From Siminovitchia thermophila (lineage in GTDB: Bacteria > Bacillota > Bacilli > Bacillales > Bacillaceae_C): 44,744 bases of DNA. The translations under genes were made by a program, and so were the position numbers. Shown piece by piece: positions 1 through 9,819 of this stretch. The stretch is taken from the NCBI RefSeq assembly GCF_016909185.1, contig NZ_JAFBFH010000039.1, positions 1 to 44,744 of the forward strand, written 5' to 3'. Every line of letters starts with the position of its first letter. Within the stretch, counting starts at the first letter, position 1. Below the pieces are notes generated by a model, which was not told the DNA's origin, did not search any database, and saw only the letters and a program-made list of their open reading frames with translations.

Positions 1-41
1 ACCAACAAAAACAACAACAACAAAAACACAAACACCAACAA
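1..41. other. A/C-only stretch replacing rpoA sequence at the window edge
   Basis: The first 41 bases contain only A and C. Read in the rpoA frame they give a Gln/Lys/His run directly before [12 protein letters not shown]. In Bacillus RpoA this position is the acidic linker before the alpha C-terminal domain, so the stretch does not look like real rpoA coding sequence. A contig-end or assembly artefact is the simplest explanation. Confidence 0.6.
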
Positions 42-236
42 ATGACGATTGAAGAACTTGATCTCTCCGTCAGGTCTTACAACTGCCTCAAGCGGGCCGG
101 CATTAACACGGTTCAGGAGTTGGCCAATAAGACCGAAGAAGACATGATGAAAGTAAGAAACTTGGGAAGAAAATCGCTGGAAGAAGTAAAAGGCAAGCTG
201 GAAGAGCTTGGGCTGGAACTTCGAAAAGACGATTAA
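42..236 (+). CDS. rpoA: RNA polymerase alpha subunit, C-terminal domain (5'-truncated)
   Basis: These 64 codons encode the alpha C-terminal domain of RNA polymerase, which contacts UP-element DNA and activators. The start [12 protein letters not shown], the NCLKRAG and [11 protein letters not shown] motifs and the end GLELRKDD match Bacillus RpoA. The ATG at 42 is an internal methionine of the full protein of about 314 residues, not a real start. The N-terminal assembly domain lies outside the window, and the bases just upstream are suspect. rplQ follows 48 bp downstream, the usual Bacillus order at the end of the large ribosomal-protein cluster. Identity is certain; the 5' boundary is not. 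Confidence 0.95.
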   Translation: MTIEELDLSVRSYNCLKRAGINTVQELANKTEEDMMKVRNLGRKSLEEVKGKLEELGLELRKDD

Positions 237-647
<411 letters not shown>

Positions 648-664
648 TTCAAAAGAAAAACTAC

Positions 665-696
665 AGGGCAGGGCGTACGTCTAATGCCCTTTTTCT
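665..696 (+). terminator. rho-independent terminator after rplQ
   Basis: AGGGCA at 665-670 pairs with TGCCCT at 685-690, followed by a T-rich run. It closes the ribosomal-protein transcript. Confidence 0.75.
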
Positions 697-727
697 TTAA
701 ATAATGTGTCATTTCATATGCTGTATG

Positions 728-945
728 ATGTCCAGATCCAGCGCCTAGCCCCTGGAGGTCGCTAGCAGAAACTTGCAGGGAAGCAGACTACCCAAAGCTA
801 TTATTCCTAGGGTTGCTTACTTTGTGGCAAGCTCGCATGAGGCTTATTTTATGAAGCTTCACAAGAATTAAAATCAGCAGCCTCGTCTTCTGCTAGTGGG
901 GGCTGGTCCAGGCGCTTGCACTTTTCTTTAAAGCTTAAAAGAGCG
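728..945. repeat. Bacillaceae interspersed palindromic repeat (CCAGCGCCTAGC type)
   Basis: This non-coding stretch starts with CCAGATCCAGCGCCTAGCCC and ends with GGGGGCTGGTCCAGGCGCTT, an imperfect long-range inverted repeat. From memory, such CCAGCGCCTAGC elements are scattered through intergenic regions of Bacillus genomes. No open frame of interest lies in it. There is only one copy here, so the family assignment is by recollection. Confidence 0.5.
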
Positions 946-984
946 TTACGATAGGCACAATGTTTGTGACCCTGTCTAGCTTCA

Positions 985-1062
985 TGCACCTTCTCCCACG
1001 GTCATCCGCAAGGGTGAGGCGCCGGTTCAGCCGGTGACCTGGAGAAAGGTGCAGGCTTTTTT
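985..1062 (+). promoter_or_regulatory. branched RNA element ending in a terminator, upstream of ecfA1
   Basis: TGCACCTTCTCC (985-996) pairs with GGAGAAAGGTGCA (1041-1053), and six Ts follow. Inside the stem are two compact hairpins: CATCC-GCAA-GGGTG with a GNRA tetraloop, then GCCGG-TTCAG-CCGGT, bracketed by GGT/ACC. The shape is a three-way junction ending in a terminator. It could be a terminator or attenuator for ecfA1A2T. I do not recognise it as a known riboswitch class. Confidence 0.45.
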
Positions 1063-1115
1063 CTGTTTATGGACGAATCAGCAAACGTCAATGCTTGCTG
1101 GAGGAGGGGCAAAGG

Positions 1116-1955
1116 ATGGCTAAACCGATCATTTCCATAGAAAATATTTCTTTTCGGTATGAAGAACAGGAATCCTACGCCTTAAAAGATGTATCGTTTT
1201 CTATAGAAGAGGGCGAATGGCTGGCTATTGTGGGCCATAACGGTTCAGGAAAGTCGACATTGGCCAAAATTTTGAATGGACTCCAATTTCCTGAACACGG
1301 GATGATCAAAGTTCAGAATCTTCCTTTAAACGAAGAGACGGTTTGGGATATCCGCAGAATGGTCGGAATGGTTTTTCAAAGTCCGGATAATCAGTTTGTC
1401 GGTACGACCGTACAAGATGATGTGGCTTTTGGGATGGAGAATAACGGTGTTCCACATGAAGAAATGACCGTACGTGTAAAAGAGGCACTCGAACGGGTGC
1501 ATATGTATGATTTTCTCAACCAGGAGCCACATCATCTTTCAGGAGGCCAGAAGCAGCGCGTGGCTATAGCAGGTGTTATTGCACTCAGGCCGGATGTTAT
1601 CATTCTGGATGAGGCGACATCCATGCTCGATCCGCTGGGGCGTGAGGAAGTGCTTCAGACGGTAAGAGAATTAAAGGATGAACAAGGATTGACAGTCATA
1701 TCGATTACGCATGATCTGGAAGAAGCCGCCAAGGCAGATAGAATGATCATTCTGAACCAGGGCCAGGTGTATAAAGACGGCAAACCGGAAGAGATTTTTG
1801 AACTGGAGGAAGAGTTGATTACTCTTGGGCTTGATATTCCTTTCCCAGTTAAAATGAGCCATACGCTTAGGAAAGTGGGGCTTGGCTTGCCGAAATTGTA
1901 TTTGACAGATGAAGAGTTGGTGAATGATCTATGGAAATTACACTTCAAGAAGTAG
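1116..1955 (+). CDS. ecfA1: energy-coupling factor ABC transporter ATPase 1
   Basis: One of the two ATPases that power ECF-type vitamin and metal importers together with EcfT and exchangeable S components. Visible are Walker [11 protein letters not shown]-loop FQSPDNQ, signature LSGGQKQR, Walker B VIILDEAT and the switch histidine in ITHD. The ATG at 1116 is chosen over an upstream TTG at 1095 because GGAGGAGGGG (1100-1109) is well spaced to it. This gives 279 residues, the usual length. The 3' end overlaps ecfA2 by 25 bp, so the genes are probably translationally coupled. The order rplQ-ecfA1-ecfA2-ecfT-truA-rplM-rpsI is standard for Bacillus. Confidence 0.96.
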   Translation: MAKPIISIENISFRYEEQESYALKDVSFSIEEGEWLAIVGHNGSGKSTLAKILNGLQFPEHGMIKVQNLPLNEETVWDIRRMVGMVFQSPDNQFVGTTVQDDVAFGMENNGVPHEEMTVRVKEALERVHMYDFLNQEPHHLSGGQKQRVAIAGVIALRPDVIILDEATSMLDPLGREEVLQTVRELKDEQGLTVISITHDLEEAAKADRMIILNQGQVYKDGKPEEIFELEEELITLGLDIPFPVKMSHTLRKVGLGLPKLYLTDEELVNDLWKLHFKK

Positions 1956-2803
1956 AATATAAGTATTCAGCCAATACACCGTTTGAACGCCTAGCCATCC
2001 AAGACATCAACCTCCGTATCAAGGAAGGCTCATTCATCGCCTTGATCGGCCATACCGGTTCCGGAAAGTCTACCATTCTCCAACATTTAAACGCTCTGCT
2101 GCAGCCGACAAAAGGGCAAATTACAATCGGCGACAGAACGATTACAGCGGGAAAGAAAGAGAAGAACCTGCGCAGCATCCGGCAAAAAGTCGGCATCGTA
2201 TTCCAATTTCCTGAACATCAACTCTTCGATGAAACTGTTGAAAAAGACATTTGTTTTGGACCGATGAATTTCGGCATTTCTGAAGAAGAAGCTAAAAAAA
2301 GGGCAAGAAGACTAATAAAAGAAGTAGGTCTGGATGAAGACATATTGCAAAAATCCCCGTTTGATCTCTCCGGCGGACAAATGCGCCGGGTTGCCATTGC
2401 CGGAGTGCTGGCGATGGAACCGGAAGTATTAGTGTTGGACGAACCAACAGCGGGGCTTGATCCGCGCGGCCGAACGGAAATTATGGAGATGTTTTACCGC
2501 TTGCATCAGGAAAAGGGCCTGTCTACCATTCTAGTAACGCACAGCATGGAAGATGCGGCGAAATATGCCGATGAAATTGTTATCATGCATAGAGGCCGGA
2601 TACAAAAAACCGGCGATCCGAGAACAATCTTTTCCAATCCGGAAGAACTTCTTGAACTGGGGCTGGATGTACCCCAAGTCGTCAAATTTCAATATCGGCT
2701 AGAGCAAAAAATAAATAAAAAGCTTGGAAAAACATGTCTTTCCATCAAAGAACTGTCCGACCTGCTGGCAGAGCTAAAAGAGGGAGGCGGCATGCTCCCA
2801 TGA
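1931..2803 (+). CDS. ecfA2: energy-coupling factor ABC transporter ATPase 2
   Basis: Second ATPase of the ECF module, which forms an EcfA1-EcfA2 heterodimer. It has Walker [11 protein letters not shown]-loop [12 protein letters not shown], signature LSGGQMRR, Walker [14 protein letters not shown] and switch motif VTHS. Its 290 residues match Bacillus YbaE/CbiO2. The start lies inside the end of ecfA1, and its stop overlaps the ecfT start in an ATGA arrangement, so the three genes form a tightly coupled operon. Confidence 0.96.
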   Translation: MEITLQEVEYKYSANTPFERLAIQDINLRIKEGSFIALIGHTGSGKSTILQHLNALLQPTKGQITIGDRTITAGKKEKNLRSIRQKVGIVFQFPEHQLFDETVEKDICFGPMNFGISEEEAKKRARRLIKEVGLDEDILQKSPFDLSGGQMRRVAIAGVLAMEPEVLVLDEPTAGLDPRGRTEIMEMFYRLHQEKGLSTILVTHSMEDAAKYADEIVIMHRGRIQKTGDPRTIFSNPEELLELGLDVPQVVKFQYRLEQKINKKLGKTCLSIKELSDLLAELKEGGGMLP

Positions 2804-3597
2804 TGGAAAAAATGATTTTTGGGCGTTATATTCCCGGTGAATCGGTCATTCACTTATTGGATCCGAGAACAAAACTGCTGTTTGTGTTCGGATTTATCGC
2901 TATTGTATTCTTGGCGAATAATACGCTGACATATAGTTTGCTTGTTCTGTTTGTCTTTTTATTGATTATTTTGTCCAAAATGAATGTGAAGTTTTTAATC
3001 AATGGTTTAAAACCCGTTCTCATACTGATCATTTTTACTTTCTTCCTGCAACTTTTTTTCAACAAAGAAGGGGATGTCATCTACAGTATCGGCAATGTTA
3101 ACATATACGAAGAAGGGCTTCGCCAGGCGATCTTTATTTCGCTTCGCTTCTTCCTGCTCGTGTTTGTCACGACGTTGCTTACGTTGACAACAACGCCGAT
3201 TACATTGACAGACGGGCTTGAAAGCTTGATGAAACCTCTCAAGAAAATCAAGTTTCCAGTTCATGAATTGGCGCTCATGATGTCCATCTCATTGCGTTTT
3301 ATTCCAACGCTTATGGATGAGACGGATAAAATCATGAAAGCGCAAATGGCCAGGGGCGTTGAATTTTCCAGCGGTCCCATAAAGGACAGGCTGAAATCGA
3401 TCGTTCCGCTGTTGATTCCCCTGTTCGTCAGTTCCTTTAAACGGGCTGAAGAACTTGCGACCGCCATGGAAGCGCGGGGATACCGCGGGGGAGAAGGCAG
3501 GACAAAATACCGTTTATTGAAATGGGCTCGGCGCGATGTTTTCGCGGGATGTGCCTTCATCATACTGGCCATACTGCTAATTTTATGGAGATCTTAA
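2800..3597 (+). CDS. ecfT: energy-coupling factor transporter transmembrane protein
   Basis: Membrane scaffold of the ECF transporter that links the EcfA1A2 ATPases to S components. The protein starts [20 protein letters not shown] and has several hydrophobic segments (for example LLFVFGFIAIVFLA and FFLLVFVTTLLTL). It carries the two conserved Ala-Arg-Gly coupling motifs, MARGVEF and EARGYRG, that insert into the ATPases. The ATG at 2800, overlapping the ecfA2 stop by 4 bp, gives 265 residues, the Bacillus length. Longer in-frame extensions into ecfA2 are not genuine. Confidence 0.95.
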   Translation: MMEKMIFGRYIPGESVIHLLDPRTKLLFVFGFIAIVFLANNTLTYSLLVLFVFLLIILSKMNVKFLINGLKPVLILIIFTFFLQLFFNKEGDVIYSIGNVNIYEEGLRQAIFISLRFFLLVFVTTLLTLTTTPITLTDGLESLMKPLKKIKFPVHELALMMSISLRFIPTLMDETDKIMKAQMARGVEFSSGPIKDRLKSIVPLLIPLFVSSFKRAEELATAMEARGYRGGEGRTKYRLLKWARRDVFAGCAFIILAILLILWRS

Positions 3598-3615
3598 AAA
3601 AGAGGGTTACAGTAC

Positions 3616-4368
3616 ATGCAGCGTTATAAAGGAACGATTGAATATGACGGTTCAGGCTTCTCCGGCTACCAAATCCAGCCGAAGGGACGGACGATCCAAG
3701 CCGAAATTGAAAAAGTGCTCGCAAAAATGCATAAGGGACGCCATATTGCGGTTACGGCTTCAGGACGTACCGATGCAGGGGTCCATGCGCGCGGACAAGT
3801 CATTCACTTCGACTCTGGGCTGTCCCTGCCTCCAGAACGATGGGTGAAGGCGTTGAACGGCCTCCTGCCGCAAGATATATCTTTTTTGAATGTGGAAGCG
3901 GCAGAGCCCGACTTTCACGCCCGTTTCGACGCAGTCGGAAAAACGTACAAGTACTATCTGTACAATCGTGAGACACGAGACCCTTTTAAACGCCATTATT
4001 ATGCTCATGTATCTCGAAACCTGGATATTGGAAGAATGAGAAGCGCGGCACGATTTGTGGAAGGAACCCATGATTTTACAAGTTTCTGTTCGGCAAAAAC
4101 AGAAATGGCGAACAAAGTGAGAACCATTTCGCGTCTTGACATTGAAGAGCGTCATGAGGAAATCATATTCACCTTTACCGGGAACGGATTTTTATATAAT
4201 ATGGTGAGAATTATAGTGGGAACGCTGTTGGAAGTGGGAGCAGGAAAAAGGGCCCCGGAGGAAATGAAAGACATTTTGGCGGCGAAAGATCGCCGCTTGG
4301 CAGGGAAGACTGCTCCCCCCGAAGGACTCTATTTGTGGGAAGTCTATTACGGAAAACGGCCATGTTGA
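3616..4368 (+). CDS. truA: tRNA pseudouridine(38-40) synthase TruA
   Basis: Converts uridines 38-40 in the tRNA anticodon arm to pseudouridine. The catalytic aspartate lies in ASGRTDAGVHARGQ, and the N-terminal YDGSGFSGYQ and C-terminal GNGFLYNMVRI segments are typical. Its 250 residues are normal for the family. It starts 19 bp after ecfT with AAGAGGG upstream, so it is probably cotranscribed with the ecf genes. A promoter for rplM follows. Confidence 0.96.
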   Translation: MQRYKGTIEYDGSGFSGYQIQPKGRTIQAEIEKVLAKMHKGRHIAVTASGRTDAGVHARGQVIHFDSGLSLPPERWVKALNGLLPQDISFLNVEAAEPDFHARFDAVGKTYKYYLYNRETRDPFKRHYYAHVSRNLDIGRMRSAARFVEGTHDFTSFCSAKTEMANKVRTISRLDIEERHEEIIFTFTGNGFLYNMVRIIVGTLLEVGAGKRAPEEMKDILAAKDRRLAGKTAPPEGLYLWEVYYGKRPC

Positions 4369-4401
4369 TAATAACAACCTGCCCAGGTGTACAAATTGTT
4401 C

Positions 4402-4430
4402 TTGACTTCACTTGCCAAAACCGATAAAAT
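4402..4430 (+). promoter_or_regulatory. sigma-A type promoter for rplM-rpsI
   Basis: TTGACT (4402-4407) and TAAAAT (4425-4430) are separated by exactly 17 bp. They lie about 100 bp upstream of rplM, leaving room for an autoregulatory leader. Confidence 0.75.
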
Positions 4431-4456
4431 ATCCTATGGTATTATTTTTTCAATTC

Positions 4457-4483
4457 CACGATAAGCCCCGGAAACTTATTGTG
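4457..4483 (+). ncRNA. hairpin in rplM leader, probable L13 leader
   Basis: CACGATAAG (4457-4465) pairs with CTTATTGTG (4475-4483) around a nine-base loop in the 5' untranslated region of rplM. A structured L13 leader at this position is known in Bacillales and is thought to mediate feedback by L13. The match is by position and general shape; I could not compare it with the covariance model. Confidence 0.5.
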
Positions 4484-4528
4484 ATGAAAATAACAACAGC
4501 TAATTTTTGCAAAATTGGAGGGTAACAA

Positions 4529-4966
4529 ATGCGTACTACGTATATGGCTAAAGCCGGAGAAATCGATCGTAAATGGTACGTTGTTGACGCTGAAGGCAAA
4601 ACGCTTGGCCGTCTTGCATCTGAAGTGGCGAGCATTTTGCGCGGCAAACATAAACCAACTTACACACCTCATATTGACACAGGCGATCACGTGATTATCG
4701 TAAATGCTGAAAAAATCGAACTAACTGGTAATAAATGGAGCGACAAAATTTACTACCGCCATACAGGCTTCCTCGGAGGCATCAAGCAAAGAACCGCACA
4801 GGAAATGAAGGAAAAGCAACCACAAAAAATGCTTGAACTCGCCATCAAAGGCATGCTTCCAAAAGGACCTTTAGGACGTCAAATGTACAGAAAGCTTCAT
4901 GTCTACGCAGGACCTGAACATCCACATCACGCACAACAACCGCAAACTTACGAGCTTCGCGGATAA
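4529..4966 (+). CDS. rplM: 50S ribosomal protein L13
   Basis: Early-assembling large-subunit protein of 145 residues, the same length as in B. subtilis. Conserved motifs are [38 protein letters not shown], the [20 protein letters not shown] core and the end YELRG. The ATG at 4529 has GGAGGG seven bases upstream. rpsI starts 22 bp after its stop, so rplM and rpsI form the usual bicistronic unit with the promoter and leader described above. Confidence 0.98.
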   Translation: MRTTYMAKAGEIDRKWYVVDAEGKTLGRLASEVASILRGKHKPTYTPHIDTGDHVIIVNAEKIELTGNKWSDKIYYRHTGFLGGIKQRTAQEMKEKQPQKMLELAIKGMLPKGPLGRQMYRKLHVYAGPEHPHHAQQPQTYELRG

Positions 4967-4988
4967 TTTGAAAGGGAGGGCAATTATT

Positions 4989-5381
4989 TTGGCACAAGTT
5001 CAATACTATGGTACAGGCCGACGTAAAAGCTCAGTCGCCCGCGTACGCTTAGTACCCGGCGAAGGCCGTATCGTTATTAATAATCGTGAAGTAGAAGACT
5101 ACATTCCATTCGCAGCATTGCGCGAAGTCATTAAACAGCCGTTGGCGGCTACTGAAACATTGGGCAACTACGACGTATTGGTCAATGTAAACGGCGGCGG
5201 ATACACTGGTCAAGCAGGAGCCATTCGTCACGGCATCGCCCGTGCGCTGCTTCAAGCTGATCCAGAATTCCGTGCACCTTTAAAAAGCGCCGGACTCTTA
5301 ACACGCGACCCGCGCATGAAAGAACGTAAAAAATACGGTCTTAAAGCTGCTCGTCGTGCACCGCAGTTCTCAAAACGTTAA
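4989..5381 (+). CDS. rpsI: 30S ribosomal protein S9
   Basis: Small-subunit protein whose basic C-terminal tail reaches the P-site tRNA. The protein begins [20 protein letters not shown] after the initiator and ends [14 protein letters not shown], the conserved tail. The start is TTG at 4989, preceded by AAAGGGAGGG (4971-4980), and gives 130 residues, the normal length. An open frame extends upstream into rplM, but there is no reason to use it. A strong terminator follows. Confidence 0.97.
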   Translation: MAQVQYYGTGRRKSSVARVRLVPGEGRIVINNREVEDYIPFAALREVIKQPLAATETLGNYDVLVNVNGGGYTGQAGAIRHGIARALLQADPEFRAPLKSAGLLTRDPRMKERKKYGLKAARRAPQFSKR

Positions 5382-5389
5382 AACCCATG

Positions 5390-5423
5390 GCCTTCTTGGA
5401 TGTCGATTCCAAGAAGGCTTTTT
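5390..5423 (+). terminator. rho-independent terminator after rpsI
   Basis: GCCTTCTTGGA (5390-5400) and TCCAAGAAGGC (5408-5418) form a perfect 11-bp stem, followed by five Ts. It ends the rplM-rpsI transcript and marks the edge of the conserved block. Confidence 0.92.
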
Positions 5424-5569
5424 CATTAAAAAAAGGTACAAAAAATGGAGAGTGACTGGAATTATTTTAATTACATTCTCTACCGTATTTTTTGGGGATC
5501 ACTAAGCTATTGACGTCGCTCTCAAGAAGTACTCCTAATGCACCTATTCTTATCCCAGTAAACAAAAAG

Positions 5570-5790
5570 CGATCTCTGCTTTCCGAGGAAGCTGAAGAGA
5601 CCTGAGGACAGCGAAATATTTTGACGTAGCGATGGTAGGGATTTTTTTAACAAAAATAATGGCTGGGACATAACCCTGTAAAAATGAGTAAACCGCGGGA
5701 AATCAAGTTTGAAAACCTTGATTTCCCGCGGTTTTATTCTCACGATTATTACGAATATCAATCAGCTTTTAACTTATGTCCCAGTCTCAT
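5570..5790. repeat. composite palindromic repeat, copy E1 (degenerate)
   Basis: Contains CTTTCCGAGGAAGCTGAAG and AAATATTTTGACGTAGCGAT, both shared with copies E2 (38.4 kb) and E3 (43.9 kb). CTGGGACATAA (5663-5673) and TTATGTCCCAG (5774-5784) form a perfect 11-bp terminal inverted repeat. Between them is a perfect 18-bp hairpin, 5690-5707 with 5717-5734, core CCGCGGGAAATCAAG, followed by TTTT. That hairpin could terminate transcripts from either side. The copy lacks the 143-bp module of E2 and E3. No coding potential is visible. Confidence 0.65.
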
Positions 5791-5794
5791 GATT

Positions 5795-6265
5795 TTACTG
5801 CTCCATTTGATTAAACCCTTTAGGCAAGATATACACAAACAGCGTTAAAAAGAGTGCTATTACAACACCTCCCAGTGCCCAAGGGAGCCAAGCAACGGAT
5901 GAATTATCATTGTTCGGTGTCTGTTGCGGCAAAGGGTTTTCTGTATCAAACAGTCCAATATGACTTGCAATCGTTTCAGTGGTGAATTTATCTTCTCTTG
6001 TGAAGGAGAGGGTACGAATCATTTTATCGTATTCTTGTTCTCGTGGTTGATCGAATTGTAACTTACGCACTTCTTCAGGTACACGCACCGGCTCTTGTGC
6101 CTCTTCTGAAGTGTGATCTTTTCGTAGATTGGACCGGATTTCATGCTCTTGATACTCGGCGGGATCCGTACGTGTAGGTTCTTTCGCCCCAAAAGAGAGG
6201 GGAGAAAATCCTGTAAGAAGCACTACTACTACACCACAACAAACAGTCAAACGTTTAAATTTCAT
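5795..6265 (-). CDS. essA: type VII secretion protein EssA (YueC-like)
   Basis: A small envelope component of the type VIIb secretion machine (156 residues; S. aureus EssA is about 150). The N-terminus MKFKRLTVCCGVVVVLLTG is a signal-like hydrophobic segment. A hydrophilic charged middle follows, then a C-terminal membrane helix (WLPWALGGVVIALFLTLFVY). The ATG overlaps the end of esaA by 11 bp, with GAGGAAGAGGA upstream, so it is translationally coupled to esaA. Assignment rests on topology, size and the esaA-essA order; sequence conservation in this family is low. Confidence 0.8.
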   Translation of the reverse strand: MKFKRLTVCCGVVVVLLTGFSPLSFGAKEPTRTDPAEYQEHEIRSNLRKDHTSEEAQEPVRVPEEVRKLQFDQPREQEYDKMIRTLSFTREDKFTTETIASHIGLFDTENPLPQQTPNNDNSSVAWLPWALGGVVIALFLTLFVYILPKGFNQMEQ

Positions 6266-9200
6266 ATTCCTCTTCCTCTGCTGAATGACGTAATTGTTGA
6301 TTTTTGTAAATGTGTTTAGCCACTATTATTGCGATTGAAAAGCAGGTAATGGCGAATAGTACCGTGGCACCTGGTACGAATAGTTTTTGTTCTTGATGTT
6401 GAATAGATATGAATAGTTCAGCTATCGGGTTACTGGAACGAAAGTTTGGCATCGCCATATCAAGGAGCGGAGTGGTAAATAGGAAAATGATTAAAACGCT
6501 CCCGAGTGCTCCTATCCATGGTCCGATTATGAGTATTAAGCACATTAATCCTGATGTAGCCAGGACAAGCAATACCGTAATAATGGACCATTGAATGGCT
6601 TGTGCCTCCGACATTTTATAGATATTGAGTCCGTATATGCTAATAATTAATCCAAGAGCAACCGATAAAATGACATATAGTGATAGATGCACAAGGATAG
6701 GCAAATTCCCATAATGGTGAGCCAAATATCCAATCAGTAGGCTGACAAGCAAGATAATCACAAGCATGACAACTGGTGGCGTAAACGGTTCGGCAGGTTC
6801 TACCACTTGTTCTCCAGCAACGTTGACCGGGTTGGACAAGTGTTTGTATACGTAGTCGTTGTAATAGCCATCGTTAATCGCATTATGAAGAATATCATTC
6901 ATATTGTCATGTACAAGTTTTGTTGTATCCACACTCTTTTTCCATCGGTTATTTAGATCATCAGATTTGCTTTGGACACTTGAGACTTGGCCAAACATTT
7001 CTTCTGTTGACCCAATCAAACCGTCTTGGTGCTTGCTAAGAGAGGATACGACATCGCCAAGTTGTTCGACCTCCATTAAAGACGCTTGATGACTCATCTG
7101 CACAAGGTGGCCATCAAGGCCTTCGATTGGCCCAGCTTCAATTTCGATTGGTTTGCGGTTACTCTTTATTTGCTCTACAGCGTTGCCCGCATGTACATGT
7201 GTTTCATTAACCAATGATAAAATAAGCTGTTGTTCCTCTTTGATTTCATCACTTAGGTCGGCGAGCACGGTATTCGTATCTTCAAGGAGAGTATCCATTT
7301 CGGTACGTGCGTCTGTAGAGAATTTCTGGAATTGTTTAATATCCTCGGTTAAGAACATGAAGGATGTCACGTTTTCTTGTGATCCAAGGATTTGTTCCCT
7401 TAACTCTCCCATACGAGCAAATTGCTTAATCGCCGCATCTGCATGTTCCCGATTTAAAGTGCTGCTAGAACTATAGTTTCGTATGGTCAGTTCAAGCTCA
7501 GAAAGTAATCCGTAATAGTCCATCAGTAAGCCAGGGTCACGATTTTGAATTGGATCACTAAAACGGGGCGCAAATTCACTTGCAGGTTCGGATGATAAAA
7601 TCCGCTTTTCGCGCTCCTGAATTTTGTCTATCAGTGAGCTCGGTAGCGCCTCTGTTCTTTCTTCTAATTGATCTAGGTAGCGTTGCAGTTTTTCTAAGTA
7701 GTCGACATAACTGGATACGAGATCGTGGTTGTTTTTGATGTTTGTCTTTTGGCTGTTCAATTCATTTTCTAGCTGCTCAATAATCGCCATTGCTTCTTCC
7801 CAGATCGTATACGGGGAACGTTCATCTTGAGGCGTATCTGGTTGCTGTGGTTCTCCTGGTTGTTCCGGTTGTTCTTCTGAATCTCTTTTATTGTCTAGGT
7901 CATTATCTTCTGATTTCCCTAAAGTGTCTTCTTGGCCGAGATCGTTGTCCGATTCACTCGGTGATCCTGGTTCAGTATCTGGTGTTGGATCAGGTTGTTC
8001 TTCTGACTTCCCCATCGTGTTTTCTTGTTCGAGATTGTTGTTTGGTTCACCCGGTGATCCCGGTTTAGTGTCTGGCTCCGGATCGGGTATTGGATTAGGT
8101 TCAGGCTTCTCTTTTTCCGGTTCAAGCTTGGTAAGCAATTCTTTTATGGTTTTGGCTTGCTCCTGGATCTCGTCAAGTGTACTTGGTGTCAGCCCCTTCA
8201 AATCATCTTGTGGTGCACCTGGCCGCTGTTGCTCATCGGGAGTTTTTTGAGTCAGGTTCTTACGTATGACGAGAGTGGATTCCATTGTAGATAAAAAGGC
8301 ATTCAAAGCGTCTTGCTGATTGTAATTTCTAATGACATCCCTGTGTGATTGCGGCAGAAGGTCAATCTCTCGATGTAATGCCTGAAAAGAGGTGTTCATA
8401 TTCGTTTCAAAGCCTTGCATTTGTTGATCGAGAGTACCTACTCCAGCACGAATCGCTTGCAAATAGTCGTATACGTTGTTTCCTTCATTTTCTAATCGCG
8501 GCTGAAAGGGTTCTTGGCCTTCTCTGATCCGTCTCTCACCATCTTCTAATAATGAGTTGAACTCTGCGGATGCTTCATTTATCAGCTGTTCATTTTCAAG
8601 ATCGATTAATTGTAAGGAATCTACTACATCTGCTTGATAAGCTAGGTACGTGTCGATATTGTTCGTGAGCGTTTCAAAAGCTTTTTCTGCTTCTGTAAGA
8701 CTGCTTTGTGAATTTCCTGCAATACCCGCCGCCTCTTTCGAGTGGGAAAATAGCTGTCTTAAGCGCTCACGCTGGCGATCAATTTCCTCCCCAAGTTCTT
8801 GTGAGCTGGGAGCGTAAAACGATTACATTTCATTTAAGAAATCGATCTCTTTGTCCAGTATTTCACCAAAGTTCGTTTGAACTTCGTTAATTTCTTCACT
8901 TACATAACGCCAATACATGGCTGTGACTTGCCCGTTCAGCTTTTGTTGGGCAGCTTCGAGCTCTTTTTGGACACGTTCTTGGTTTTTCGCGTTTAGGTGG
9001 GGTGATATCTCAAAGCGAATGTTAGTGATTCTCGGTACTTCCTCTTTAAATGACATAATGTCGCGTGAAAACGAGGAAGGAATATAAATGACAGCATCGT
9101 ATTCTTTGTTTTCTAGCCCTGTTTGTGCGGCGCTCCGGCTGACAACAGGCCATTCGTACTCAGATTCACCGCTTTCAATCGTTAAAATCGAGTCTTGTCC

Positions 9201-9389
9201 TAACGTGACGAGATTATCTTTTGCTTGAAGAAAACCATCATCTTCGTTAACAATTGCGATTTGTGCTGTCGTGTTTTTTGGACGAAACGTTGGTTCGGGC
9301 CCAATGTAATTAAAAAAGCCGATGGGGATCGAAGCGATGATTAGAATGGCGATGAATAGGCTGATGACACTGTTTTTCTTGCTTCTCAC
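6255..9389 (-). pseudogene. esaA: EsaA/YueB type VII secretion membrane protein, interrupted by an in-frame stop
   Basis: EsaA (YueB in B. subtilis, where it is also the SPP1 phage receptor) is a large membrane component of the type VIIb channel. The start is GTG at 9389 with AAGGAGG upstream, followed by an N-terminal membrane helix and the conserved NYIGPEPTFRPKNTTAQIAI. A TAA at 8823-8825 stops translation after 188 residues. The same frame then stays open to 6255, continuing SFYAPSSQELGEEIDRQ, through a long coiled-coil extracellular region with a 31-residue acidic Pro/Glu repeat, to several C-terminal helices. Read through, it is about 1044 residues, the expected length. A single base change (AAA to TAA) would explain it. 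It could be a true pseudogene, a sequencing error, or suppressed. Confidence 0.85.
7908..8093 (-). repeat. two tandem 93-bp repeats inside esaA
   Basis: Two imperfect copies with a period of 93 bp encode 31-residue units rich in Pro, Glu, Asp and Ser. Each contains PDTxPGSP and a TxGKSE motif. They lie in the predicted extracellular part of EsaA and would extend an acidic, disordered linker. Confidence 0.7.
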
Positions 9390-9819
9390 AGTCTATTAAA
9401 TCCTCCTTCTTTCAATGATTATCCATACGTGTCACGATTTACTTATTATCGTATCAGAAACAATGATTGATAAAAACATAATTTTGTGTAAAGTATAAAT
9501 AAATGGAAAAATTATGTTTGATCATTAACGATAACATAAGACTTTTGGGGAACACATCAACCAGATTGGGGAAAGATGAAGACACAAGAGAGATAAGTTA
9601 CGGTATTACACCTTCAACTATCATTAACTTCCCGTTTCAGTCTTCGAAAAAGATTGTACTTCCACAAAGCGGGTTTCTAAGGTAGTTAGTGCTTGAGGAA
9701 GAAGAGATACAAACAGGATGATTGTAAAATATATCCAAAAAGGTTGACATCATAATAATTTCACTCTTACAATAATTATGTATTAAAGAAAAATCATAAT
9801 TTTCAGGAGGAGATTTTTC
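9390..9819. promoter_or_regulatory. divergent control region between esaA and esxA
   Basis: This 430-bp AT-rich region separates the minus-strand esaA-essA genes from the plus-strand esx operon. TTGACA (9744-9749) and TACAAT (9768-9773), 18 bp apart, form a good sigma-A promoter about 45 bp before esxA. The esxA ribosome binding site is AGGAGGAG just before 9820. A 60-codon open frame at 9503-9685 has no ribosome binding site and no recognisable features, so I do not call it. No clear promoter for esaA could be assigned. Confidence 0.6.

Noticed and set aside
4899-4988. N-terminal extension of rpsI into the end of rplM
   Set aside because: S9 relatives start at [13 protein letters not shown], and the TTG at 4989 has a strong, well-spaced ribosome binding site.
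9503-9685. 60-codon frame between esaA and esxA
   Set aside because: No ribosome binding site, no recognisable motif, and it lies in an AT-rich divergent control region.
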